Assembly (NCBI RefSeq): GCF_026283965.1
Contig: NZ_JAPDPD010000002.1
Span: 186,001-250,000, forward strand
DNA length: 64,000 nt
Direction: 5' to 3'
Source of the DNA: Dyella subtropica
Lineage (GTDB): Bacteria > Pseudomonadota > Gammaproteobacteria > Xanthomonadales > Rhodanobacteraceae
Position numbers and translations under genes: made by a program. Below are positions 53,264 through 61,729 of the stretch, piece after piece; within the stretch, counting starts at the first letter, position 1, and every line of letters starts with the position of its first letter. The notes beneath the pieces were generated by a model that had not been told where the DNA came from, did no database searches, and saw nothing but the letters and a program-made list of their open reading frames with translations.

Positions 53264-55171
53264 TCAAAAGCTTTGCAGGAACAGATCCAGATTGGTCACA
53301 TTGAGCGTGCCGATGCCGGAACCAGGCTGATACCCCGGCTTGCCGGCATAGAACCAGTTGTCGCCGTGGCGGATGTCGTTGAACCCCGACCACGGTCCAT
53401 AGCCGAAGATGTTCTGCAGCAAGTACACCTGCGGATTCCAGAAGCCGACGCGGTGCCCGGCGCTCTGCGTGAGCAGCGCGCTGATACCGTTGAGCTGCGG
53501 TGCCACGAAACTGGTGCCACCTTCGCCGGTCACTGCGCCGCCGTCCGTGGTGGAGACCAGGAAATAGCCAGTCTCCGGGTCTGCATTCAACGAGATGTCC
53601 GGCAGATTTCGGCCATGGAAATGGCTGGGTAGTTTCAACAGTACCGTAGGGCCAGCCTGGGGATCGTTGAAGGTCAGCGTCTGATCCTTCTCGCTCTTGC
53701 GGATGCCATCCGTGAACCGCTGATAGAACGGTCGTTTCCAGTACACGCTGACGCCGCCGCCGCCGCCGACCGAGAACAGGTTGATCAGGCCCTTGCCGAC
53801 ATAGGTGTCGAAGTAGTTCTGGATATAGTCCCAGCCCCACACGCTTTCCTTCGTGATCGACTGCGTCGGACCGCCGTGGAAGTGATAGCTGAAAGGTAGC
53901 GTCGTGCCGCCGGCGGCCGTGATGTAGGGGTCGGAAGCCGGCGAGTCGACGGTCAACGGCGCGTTGAACGTGCCGGGGCCGGTTCCGGTGCCGAGCCCGC
54001 GCACCGTGTCATACGCGCCGGAGTCGCCGGTAGCGGCGAACACCGACTGTCCTTGCACCGCGGCCTCCAGAAGTATCTGGTGGAACAGCTGCAAGTCGCC
54101 GGCATCGGAGGTGTCGGTATTGCTGGCGCCGGCGACGTTCAGTGCGGCGAAGTTGAAGATCTCAGGTGTGCCCCAGCTGGTGGAGATGCTGTCGGCCTTG
54201 TTGTCGGAGACCGCCTGCATGAACGCATCGGTGAAGCCGTTGCCGGCGTTGGGGGCGTCATACACGAGCATGTCGGCGAACGGAGCCAGGCCGCCCGACT
54301 GTTCCACGTCAAGCGCGGTTTCGCCGCTGCCGCCATCGAACGCGCCACCGCCGTCGACGTGGATCTGCGTGATGCGGTTCGGCTTGGTGGTCAGGCCAAC
54401 CGTGGACCAATACGTCTCGGCATCCGACGGGTAGAAATTCGACAGCGTCACGATGGCGATCGTCGAGCCCTGGCCGTTGATCCCCTGCGAGTACAGCGGA
54501 TTGATGTTGTAGAAGTTGGCGACGTCCTTGACGGTGTACGTGCCGGGTTTGCCGAGGGTGAGGTTGGGCGTCGCGGCGCTTGCCTTCACCTGCAGCGTGG
54601 TTTGCGGCTGGCCGGCGAGGGAGGTTGAATGGATGCGATGCGACAGATACTGCTTTTCATTGCTGAGGCCGGTGGCGGACAGCACGGTGTTGGCGATGGA
54701 CGGCGGCAGCACCAGCGGCTGAGTCGGTCCATGCAGCGACTGTCCAGACTCCTTCGACACATAGGCATGTATAGGCGTCTGGAAGGCTGCGCTGAATTGG
54801 CCCAGCGTGCCGCTTGCGCGAATCGCCATATGATTCGGAAGCACCGTGCTGGTCAGGCCCTGCGTCTGCAGGAACGCCTGCACCTGTGCGATTTCCGCAT
54901 CGGTGGCGCCGTACCTGCTCGCGAACTGGCTGGTGGTAAGGAACTGGTGGAAGTGAGCGCTGCCGGGAGTGACGGTGTCCTGGATGTAGGACTCCAGCTC
55001 GGCCTGATTATGTAGTTTCAACACCAGGGTCACGTTGGCGGGCTGGCTGGCCGTTGCCAAGCCCATGTCGGTATTCGGTCGCGCGTTGTCCGCCATGGCG
55101 GGGGCTGCGAGGCAGGCCAGCCATAGCGTCAGGGATGCGGCAAGGGTTTTGCGGTGCAGATTCGCGAGCAT
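53264..55171 (-). CDS. Secreted sedolisin (S53) serine-carboxyl protease, xanthomonalisin-like
   Basis: An exported acid-active endopeptidase of 635 residues. A signal peptide ends near MADN. A pro-kumamolisin activation domain (about 35-185, with VTPGSAHFHQFLTTSQFASRY in part) acts as inhibitor and chaperone. The peptidase domain holds the catalytic set Glu284 and Asp288 in GETALD, Asp383 in ATGDSG and Ser554 in GGTSFVAPQ. A calcium site near the C-terminus is suggested by NDIRHGDN. Closest in type to pepstatin-insensitive xanthomonalisin and pseudomonalisin. The ATG at 55171 has GGAGGAAC upstream; a frame to 55399 adds unrelated residues. A strong terminator follows. Confidence 0.94.
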   Translation of the reverse strand: MLANLHRKTLAASLTLWLACLAAPAMADNARPNTDMGLATASQPANVTLVLKLHNQAELESYIQDTVTPGSAHFHQFLTTSQFASRYGATDAEIAQVQAFLQTQGLTSTVLPNHMAIRASGTLGQFSAAFQTPIHAYVSKESGQSLHGPTQPLVLPPSIANTVLSATGLSNEKQYLSHRIHSTSLAGQPQTTLQVKASAATPNLTLGKPGTYTVKDVANFYNINPLYSQGINGQGSTIAIVTLSNFYPSDAETYWSTVGLTTKPNRITQIHVDGGGAFDGGSGETALDVEQSGGLAPFADMLVYDAPNAGNGFTDAFMQAVSDNKADSISTSWGTPEIFNFAALNVAGASNTDTSDAGDLQLFHQILLEAAVQGQSVFAATGDSGAYDTVRGLGTGTGPGTFNAPLTVDSPASDPYITAAGGTTLPFSYHFHGGPTQSITKESVWGWDYIQNYFDTYVGKGLINLFSVGGGGGVSVYWKRPFYQRFTDGIRKSEKDQTLTFNDPQAGPTVLLKLPSHFHGRNLPDISLNADPETGYFLVSTTDGGAVTGEGGTSFVAPQLNGISALLTQSAGHRVGFWNPQVYLLQNIFGYGPWSGFNDIRHGDNWFYAGKPGYQPGSGIGTLNVTNLDLFLQSF

Positions 55172-55539
55172 GCTGAGAGTTCCTCCGTGGATGGGACTCT
55201 GGCGCCAAGCAGAACAGCAGCGGTGTGTCATAGGTACGTCGCTGCTCCGCTTTCCAGCCAGGCCGTCAAAGCGTTTCAACAAACCGTGTGATTTCTTACC
55301 CCGCCGACAGACGTACCCCCTGAAGATCGCGCCGTGCCGGTTGCGCAACGCTAGCGCGGAACGGGTGCAAGTTCTTGCGGCCTTGGGGCGCTGTGCCATG
55401 ACCCGGTTTCTGCCGCTTCGCCAGGGCGTCGCGGCATGGGCCGCTCTTCAGGGGCAGCCCGCTTGCGGCACAATAGGCCGGTTGTGCGCCGCGAACAGCT
55501 CCCCGCGGCGCGGGTCCCCCTCCAGTCCAAGCCGCCGCC
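55172..55539. other. Gene-free divergent interval, nothing identified
   Basis: This is the 368-base space between the divergent sedolisin and fumarase genes. It must carry both promoters, but I cannot name a convincing -10/-35 pair. One GC hairpin, CCCGCG/CGCGGG, lies near 55502-55513 just before the fumarase gene. No repeat of the families listed here is present. Confidence 0.4.
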
Positions 55540-57054
55540 ATGACCATCATCAAGCAAGACGATCTGATCCAGTCCGTCGCCGACGCCCTGCAGTACATCA
55601 GCTACTACCACCCGGTCGACTACATCACCAACCTCGCCGCCGCCTACGAGCGCGAAGAGTCGCCGGCCGCCAAGGACGCGATGGCGCAAATCCTGATCAA
55701 TTCGCGCATGGCCGCCGAAGGCCATCGCCCGCTGTGTCAGGACACTGGCATCGTCACCGTCTTCCTCAAAGTGGGCATGAACGTGCGCTGGGACGCCACG
55801 ATGTCGCTGGAAGACATGGTCAACGAAGGCGTGCGCCGCGCCTACAACGACCCGGACAACAAGCTGCGCGCCAGCGTGCTGGCCGATCCGGCCGGCAAAC
55901 GCACCAACACCAAAGACAACACGCCGGCAGTGATCAACGTCTCCATCGTGCCGGGCGACACCGTCGACGTGATCGTCGCGGCCAAGGGCGGCGGTTCGGA
56001 GGCCAAGTCCAAGTTCGCCATGCTCAATCCGTCCGATTCCATCGTCGATTGGGTGCTCAAGACCGTGCCGACCATGGGCGCCGGCTGGTGCCCGCCGGGC
56101 ATGCTTGGCATCGGCATCGGCGGCACCGCCGAAAAGGCGATGCTGCTGGCGAAAGAAGCGTTGATGGAGCCGATCGACATCCAGGATTTGATCGCACGCG
56201 GTCCGCAGAATCGCGCCGAAGAACTGCGCATCGAGCTGTATGAAAAGGTCAACGCGCTCGGCATCGGCGCGCAGGGCCTGGGCGGCCTCACCACCGTGCT
56301 CGACATCAAGGTGAAGGATTACCCGACCCACGCCGCCAACCTGCCGGTGGCGCTGATCCCGAACTGCGCCGCCACGCGCCATGCGCATTTCACGCTCGAT
56401 GGCTCCGGCCCGGTGATGCTCGATCCGCCGTCGCTGAAAGACTGGCCCAAACTCACCTATGACTCGTCCAAGGGCCGTCGGGTGAATCTCGACACGGTGA
56501 CGCAGGAAGACGTCGCCAGTTGGAAGCCCGGCGAAGTGCTGCTGCTCAACGGCAAGTTGCTCACTGGCCGCGACGCCGCGCACAAGCGCATGGTCGACAT
56601 GCTCAACAAGGGCGAGCCGCTGCCGGTCGATTTCAAGGGCCGCTTTATCTATTACGTCGGTCCGGTCGATCCGGTGCGCGACGAAGTGGTCGGCCCGGCC
56701 GGTCCCACCACCGCCACGCGCATGGACAAGTTCACCGAGCAGGTACTGGCGCAGACCGGCCTGCTCGGCATGGTCGGCAAGGCCGAACGCGGTCCGGCTG
56801 CGATCGAGGCGATCAAGAAGCACCAGTCGGTGTATCTGATGGCTGTGGGCGGTGCGGCTTATCTGGTGTCGAAGGCGATCAAGGCTTCGCGCGTGGTTGG
56901 CTTTGCCGATCTCGGGATGGAAGCGATTTACGAGTTTGAAGTGCAGGACATGCCGGTGACTGTCGCGGTGGATTCCGCCGGCACGTCAGTGCACCAGACC
57001 GGGCCCAAAGAATGGCAGGCGCGCATTGGCAAAATCCCGGTAGTCGTCGCCTAA
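55540..57054 (+). CDS. Fumarate hydratase, class I (iron-sulfur)
   Basis: A 504-residue oxygen-sensitive fumarase that interconverts fumarate and malate with a 4Fe-4S cluster. The cluster cysteines are expected in PLCQDTG (near 66), VALIPNCAATRH (near 282) and the GAGWCPPGMLG region (near 186). The C-terminal domain has YYVGPVDPVRDEVVGPAGPTTATRMD. It belongs to the one-chain E. coli FumA/FumB type. The ATG at 55540 is the only start compatible with the family. The composite repeat element starts 9 bases after its stop and provides a G-rich hairpin that could act as its 3' end. Confidence 0.95.
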   Translation: MTIIKQDDLIQSVADALQYISYYHPVDYITNLAAAYEREESPAAKDAMAQILINSRMAAEGHRPLCQDTGIVTVFLKVGMNVRWDATMSLEDMVNEGVRRAYNDPDNKLRASVLADPAGKRTNTKDNTPAVINVSIVPGDTVDVIVAAKGGGSEAKSKFAMLNPSDSIVDWVLKTVPTMGAGWCPPGMLGIGIGGTAEKAMLLAKEALMEPIDIQDLIARGPQNRAEELRIELYEKVNALGIGAQGLGGLTTVLDIKVKDYPTHAANLPVALIPNCAATRHAHFTLDGSGPVMLDPPSLKDWPKLTYDSSKGRRVNLDTVTQEDVASWKPGEVLLLNGKLLTGRDAAHKRMVDMLNKGEPLPVDFKGRFIYYVGPVDPVRDEVVGPAGPTTATRMDKFTEQVLAQTGLLGMVGKAERGPAAIEAIKKHQSVYLMAVGGAAYLVSKAIKASRVVGFADLGMEAIYEFEVQDMPVTVAVDSAGTSVHQTGPKEWQARIGKIPVVVA

Positions 57055-57062
57055 CGCCTTTA

Positions 57063-57480
57063 CTCCCTCTCCCTCGTTCACCGATTTGTGCACGGGGGAG
57101 AGGGTTGGGGTGAGGGGCGGGTGCTCGCGATAACACTCCTACTTCGTCACCCCGGCGAAGGCCGGAATCCAGTGGCGTTGCCGTTCGATGTTTGCGTTAT
57201 CGCGACCGGGCTCGCCTGCCGCGGGCTTCCGTCCTCCTGCCGGAGGTCGGGTCACTTTTCTCTGCTTGCCCAGAGAAAAGTAACCAAAAGAGAGGGCACC
57301 CCGGTTGCGCGCCCTCCGGCTTCGCCTGCGGGTTCGTGAGGGTTGGCCGGGCTTTTCGACAAGACATCCATGTCTTGTCGAAAAGGCGCAGGCGTCCATG
57401 CCTGCGCCCCCTGCGGGGCTTTTTCGTCCAACCCTCACCGCTCCACAGGGGGCTGGAACTCAAAGGCCAAGATCAAAAGC
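57063..57480 (+). repeat. Composite multi-hairpin intergenic element, copy D
   Basis: It fills the 568-base gap between fumarase and the lysine gene. The first hairpin has its 16-base loop at 57077-57092, which is the reverse complement of the loop in copy C apart from one base. Further hairpins lie at 57233-57246 (TGCC loop), 57254-57281 (6-base loop), 57352-57385 (TCCA loop) and 57385-57408 (TCCA loop). The remaining 140 bases before the lysine gene show no lysine riboswitch or recognised motif. Confidence 0.9.
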
Positions 57481-57622
57481 TCATCATTAGGAGACGGTGG
57501 GAGTTGTTGATGGACATACGCCACCGTTTAGCCATCCAAACCCCATCCCATTGCATTCCAGCTGTTGCGGCGCAACACTGGCCGAATTGTTTTCCCCGCA
57601 ACCAACGCAACTGAAGGTAACC

Positions 57623-60235
57623 GTGAACCCGCAAAGCCCCGCGTCGCTTCCTGCCGACGCATCCTGGATCGTGATGAAGTTTGGCGGCACCAGTGTCGCT
57701 ACCCTGCCGCGCTGGCAGAACATTCTGGAGCTGGTAGCCACTCGTCGTGCCGAAGGCGCGCGCGTGCTGGTTGTCGTTTCGGCACTCTCCGGCATCACCG
57801 ACGCACTCAAACAACTGTGCGCGCAGGAAGACAAGGGCAAACGCATCGAGGCTGCCAAGGCGATCGCACAGCGTCACTACGACCTGCTCGATCACATGCA
57901 GCTGGCGGTTCCGGATGCACTCGGCACGAAGCTTGGCGAACTGGCGAAGCTGGCGGACGAAGGTCCGGCGGCGCTGGGCGAATTGGCTTGGGCGGCCTTG
58001 ATACAGGCGCACGGCGAGTTGTTGAGCAGCACGCTGGGCGCGGCCTTTCTCAGTCACAGCGGCCTGCCCACGCAGTGGGTGGATGCGCGCGAGTGTCTCG
58101 CCGCTGTGGCGCTGCCGAACCAGAATGAGCGCACCAAGTTGCTCTCGGCGATGGTCGAGGCCAAGCCCGATCCGGCGCTCAACCTGCGTCTCGCGAAGCA
58201 GGGCGATGTTTTCATCACCCAGGGCTTCATCGCACGCGAGTCGCAGGGTCGCACGGTGCTGCTCGGTCGTGGCGGTTCGGATACGTCCGCTTCGTATTTC
58301 GGTGCGCTGCTGAAAGCGCAGCGCGTAGAAATTTGGACTGACGTGGCCGGCATGTTCACTGCCAATCCGCGCCAGGTGCCGGGCGCACGCCTGCTGCAGC
58401 GTCTCGATTACGAAGAGGCCCAGGAAATCGCTTCCACCGGCGCCAAGGTGCTGCACCCACGCTGCCTTTCGCCGCTGCGCGAGCCGCGCGTGCCGATGCT
58501 GATCAAGGACACCAACCGGCCCGAGCTGGAAGGCACCGTCATCGGTCCCGAGGTGCGCGAGCACGCGCCGAGCGTGAAAGCGATCAGCGCACGCAAGGGC
58601 CTCACCCTGGTGTCGATGGAGTCGGTCGGCATGTGGCAGCAGGTCGGCTTCCTCGCCGACGTGTTCGCGCAGTTCAAGCAGCACGGCTTGTCGGTGGACC
58701 TGATCGGCTCAGCCGAGACCAACGTCACCGTGTCGCTGGATCCCACCGAGAACCTGCTCGATTCCGACGCCATCGCGGCGCTTGCCAGCGACCTCGCCAA
58801 GGTCTGTCGCGTGAAGGTGATCGCGCCGTGTGCGGCGATCACCCTGGTTGGCCGCGGTATGCGTTCGATGTTGCATACGCTGTCCGGCGTGCTGGCCGAG
58901 TTCGGTCAGCTACGTGTGCACATGATTTCGCAGTCGTCCAACAACCTCAACCTGACCTTCGTGGTGGATGAGAACGTGGTGGACGACCTGCTGCCGCTTC
59001 TGCACGAGCTGCTGATCGCCGCCGGTGCGCTGCGCACCGACGACAGCGCGCTGTTCGGGCCAAGCTGGCAGGCGCTGTACGGCAGCGGCGAAGTGCCAGT
59101 GCCGGCGGCTTCGTGGTGGCGCACCACAGAGCGTCAGCGCTTGCTCGAACTCGGCGCGAAGGCTACGCCTCGCTACGTCTACCACCTGCCCACCGTGCGC
59201 CAGCAGGCGCGCGATCTGAAAACGCTGGCTGCGGTCGATCGCCTGCATTACGCGGTCAAGGCGAACACGCACCCGGCCATTCTGAAAGCGCTGGCCGAAG
59301 AAGGCTTCGGTTTCGAGTGCGTATCGCCGGGCGAAATGAAGGCGGTGATGGCGGCGGTGCCGGAATCCGCACCGCTGCTGTTCACGCCCAACTTCGCGCC
59401 GCGCGAGGACTACGCCTGGGCGTTGACCACGCGCGCCACCGTCTCGCTCGATTCGCTCTATCCGCTGGAGCACTGGGGCGAGCTGTTCCGTGGCCGCGAG
59501 ATCGTGCTTCGCGTGGACCTTGGCCGCGGTCTTGGCCATCACGAGAAAGTGCGCACCGGCGGCAGCGGCAGCAAGTTCGGCTTGCCGGTCGAGTTAGTGG
59601 ATACGTTCCTCAAGCTGGCCGATGGGCATGGCGTGATCGTACGAGGCCTGCACGCGCATCTTGGCTCCGGCATCCTCGACGACAGTCATTGGGGCGAGGT
59701 CTATAGCCAGCTGGCTAGCCTGGCCGAGCGCATCGGCAGCGTCGCCTTCATCGACATCGGTGGCGGGCTCGGTGTGCCGTCGCATCCAGGCGAGGCGCGG
59801 CTGGACATCGCCGCACTCGATCGCGTGCTGCGCGAGGTCAAGGCCGCCTACCCGCATTACAAACTGTGGATGGAGCCTGGCCGTTACCTTGTCGCCGATG
59901 CCGGCGTGCTGCTCACCCGCGTCACCCAGCAGAAAGGCAAGAGCGCGTTGCGTTATCTCGGCGTGGACACCGGCATGAACAGCCTGATCCGCCCCGCGCT
60001 GTACGAGGCCTGGCACGAGATCGTCAACCTCAGTCGCCTGGACGAACCGGCCACCGGCCTGTTCCAGGTGGTCGGCCCCATCTGCGAAAGCGGCGACGTG
60101 CTCGGCACCGACCGCCGCCTACCGGAGCCGCAGGAAGGCGACGTGATGCTGATCGCCCAGGCTGGCGCCTATGGCAAGGTGATGTCGTCGCCGTACAACA
60201 TGCGCGACGAAGCGGAAGAGATCATCATTGAGTAA
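57623..60235 (+). CDS. Bifunctional aspartate kinase/diaminopimelate decarboxylase
   Basis: A fusion of 870 residues joining the first and last steps of lysine synthesis. The N-terminal half is LysC: MKFGGTSVA near 17 binds ATP, GRGGSDTSAS near 215 binds substrate, and two ACT domains (about 305-455) should give feedback control. The C-terminal half (about 470-870) is LysA, a fold-type III PLP enzyme with the PLP lysine in YAVKANTHPAIL, HLGSGI for phosphate, EPGRYLVADAG and CESGDVLG at the dimer active site. Such fusions are known in Xanthomonas and Xylella. The start is a GTG at 57623 with AAGG upstream; an upstream frame at 57497 adds sequence not found in the family. Confidence 0.93.
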   Translation: MNPQSPASLPADASWIVMKFGGTSVATLPRWQNILELVATRRAEGARVLVVVSALSGITDALKQLCAQEDKGKRIEAAKAIAQRHYDLLDHMQLAVPDALGTKLGELAKLADEGPAALGELAWAALIQAHGELLSSTLGAAFLSHSGLPTQWVDARECLAAVALPNQNERTKLLSAMVEAKPDPALNLRLAKQGDVFITQGFIARESQGRTVLLGRGGSDTSASYFGALLKAQRVEIWTDVAGMFTANPRQVPGARLLQRLDYEEAQEIASTGAKVLHPRCLSPLREPRVPMLIKDTNRPELEGTVIGPEVREHAPSVKAISARKGLTLVSMESVGMWQQVGFLADVFAQFKQHGLSVDLIGSAETNVTVSLDPTENLLDSDAIAALASDLAKVCRVKVIAPCAAITLVGRGMRSMLHTLSGVLAEFGQLRVHMISQSSNNLNLTFVVDENVVDDLLPLLHELLIAAGALRTDDSALFGPSWQALYGSGEVPVPAASWWRTTERQRLLELGAKATPRYVYHLPTVRQQARDLKTLAAVDRLHYAVKANTHPAILKALAEEGFGFECVSPGEMKAVMAAVPESAPLLFTPNFAPREDYAWALTTRATVSLDSLYPLEHWGELFRGREIVLRVDLGRGLGHHEKVRTGGSGSKFGLPVELVDTFLKLADGHGVIVRGLHAHLGSGILDDSHWGEVYSQLASLAERIGSVAFIDIGGGLGVPSHPGEARLDIAALDRVLREVKAAYPHYKLWMEPGRYLVADAGVLLTRVTQQKGKSALRYLGVDTGMNSLIRPALYEAWHEIVNLSRLDEPATGLFQVVGPICESGDVLGTDRRLPEPQEGDVMLIAQAGAYGKVMSSPYNMRDEAEEIIIE

Positions 60236-60370
60236 TGCCTCCCGCCCCGCCAGGGGCGAGGTAGCCCGCATGGCGCCCTCTTTCCTCCAGAAAGAGGGCG
60301 CGCGGTAATGCAAGAATGCGCTCCTTGCTCCGACCCGCATGTGGGGGCAGGGACCATACGGAGTGACCGA

Positions 60371-61714
60371 GTGACCACCACCATTCAACCTCGCCTGACC
60401 CAGGTATTTCGCTTCGTTCGCTGCAGCTACGCCAACGGTGTGGCCGAGCTGGTCTATGCGTTCGACCATGGCGAAGAGCTGATCGAAACAGTGCGTTTTC
60501 CGAACGCACCGGCATTACCCGCCTCACACAAGGCAGCCTTCGACCGGGCGCTTAAGCTGCTGCACCTGATCGCGGGCGTCAGCTACTACAAGGCCGGTGT
60601 GCCACCGAAGATCGACGTGGCCGATGGCCCGCTCGACAACGCCACCGCGGACCTGCTCGACGCGTTGTACCTGCATGGTCTGGCCGAGTTCGCGTATCGG
60701 AACGGCCTGGATTTGCGTGGCCGCGTAGCGTTCCCGCATGGTGGCGCAGCGCAGCCGCAGGCGTCGGCCTTGAATCTGCCCAGGCGCACGCTGGTTCCGA
60801 TCGGCGGCGGCAAGGATTCGCTAGTGGCGGTAGAGGCCATCAAGTCCATCGGCGGTGAAGCTACCGCCGTGTGGGTCGGCAACTCCAACCTGATCGCGTC
60901 CTGCGCTGAGCGCACCGGCTTGCCCACGCTCAATATCCAGCGCGAACTTGCGCCGCAGCTGTTCGATCTCAACCGTATCGGCGCATGGAACGGGCATATC
61001 CCGGTCACTGCTGTTAATTCGGCCATCCTCGCTGTCGCCGCCATCCTCTACGGCTACGACAGCATCGCCTTCGCCAACGAACGCTCCGCCTCGGCCGCTA
61101 CGCTGGAATACGAAGGCCAGCTGGTGAACCATCAGTGGAGCAAGGGCTACACGTTCGAGCAGCTGCTCGGCGACTGGCTGCATACGCAGGTCGCGGCGGA
61201 TCTCGACTACTGCTCGCTGTTGCGCCCGTACTCGGAGTTGGCGATCACGCGTACCTTCGCCAAGCTCACGCCGTACTTCGACGCATTCTCCAGCTGCAAC
61301 CGCAACTTCAAGATTCTCGGCCCCAAACCGGCGGATCGCTGGTGCGGCCAGTGCCCGAAGTGCCATTTCGTGTTCCTCGCGCTGGCACCGTTCCTGTCCA
61401 AGCCGCGCCTGCTGCAGATCTTCGGCCGCAACTTGCTGGACGACGACGGCCAGGCCGCCGGCTTCGATGCGTTGTTGGAATACCAGGACCACAAGCCCTT
61501 CGAATGTGTGGGCGAAGGTGCTGAGGCGCGTGCCGCCATGTACGCGCTGAGCCAGCGGCCGGAGTGGCAGGAAGATGCACTGATCGCGCGCTTCCGCAGC
61601 GAAATCCTGCCGCAGCTCAACGTTGCCGACTTGGCCTTGGAGCCGTGGCTTGAGCCTTCTGCTGAGCATCGCATTCCGGCGCGGCTGCAACACGCGCTGG
61701 CGTTCTTCGCCTGA
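60371..61714 (+). CDS. murL: UDP-MurNAc-L-Ala-L-Glu epimerase MurL
   Basis: A 447-residue enzyme of the alternative glutamate route in peptidoglycan synthesis described in Xanthomonas oryzae. MurL inverts the terminal L-Glu of UDP-MurNAc-L-Ala-L-Glu to D-Glu, using ATP and Mg. Visible features are the PP-loop-like nucleotide site VPIGGGKDSLVAVE (145-150 for GGGKDS), the motif WCGQCPKCHFVF near 344 with three cysteines, and FANERSASAATLEYEG near 240. Assignment is by recognition of the protein and by its neighbour murD2, 15 bases downstream. The GTG at 60371 has GGAG 8 bases before it. Confidence 0.88.
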   Translation: MTTTIQPRLTQVFRFVRCSYANGVAELVYAFDHGEELIETVRFPNAPALPASHKAAFDRALKLLHLIAGVSYYKAGVPPKIDVADGPLDNATADLLDALYLHGLAEFAYRNGLDLRGRVAFPHGGAAQPQASALNLPRRTLVPIGGGKDSLVAVEAIKSIGGEATAVWVGNSNLIASCAERTGLPTLNIQRELAPQLFDLNRIGAWNGHIPVTAVNSAILAVAAILYGYDSIAFANERSASAATLEYEGQLVNHQWSKGYTFEQLLGDWLHTQVAADLDYCSLLRPYSELAITRTFAKLTPYFDAFSSCNRNFKILGPKPADRWCGQCPKCHFVFLALAPFLSKPRLLQIFGRNLLDDDGQAAGFDALLEYQDHKPFECVGEGAEARAAMYALSQRPEWQEDALIARFRSEILPQLNVADLALEPWLEPSAEHRIPARLQHALAFFA

Positions 61715-61729
61715 TACCCAAGGTTCGTC

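Noticed and set aside
57487-57622. Lysine riboswitch before the aspartate kinase gene
   Set aside because: The space after the repeat element is only about 136 bases and lacks the conserved lysine-riboswitch core; no terminator or anti-terminator pair is seen.
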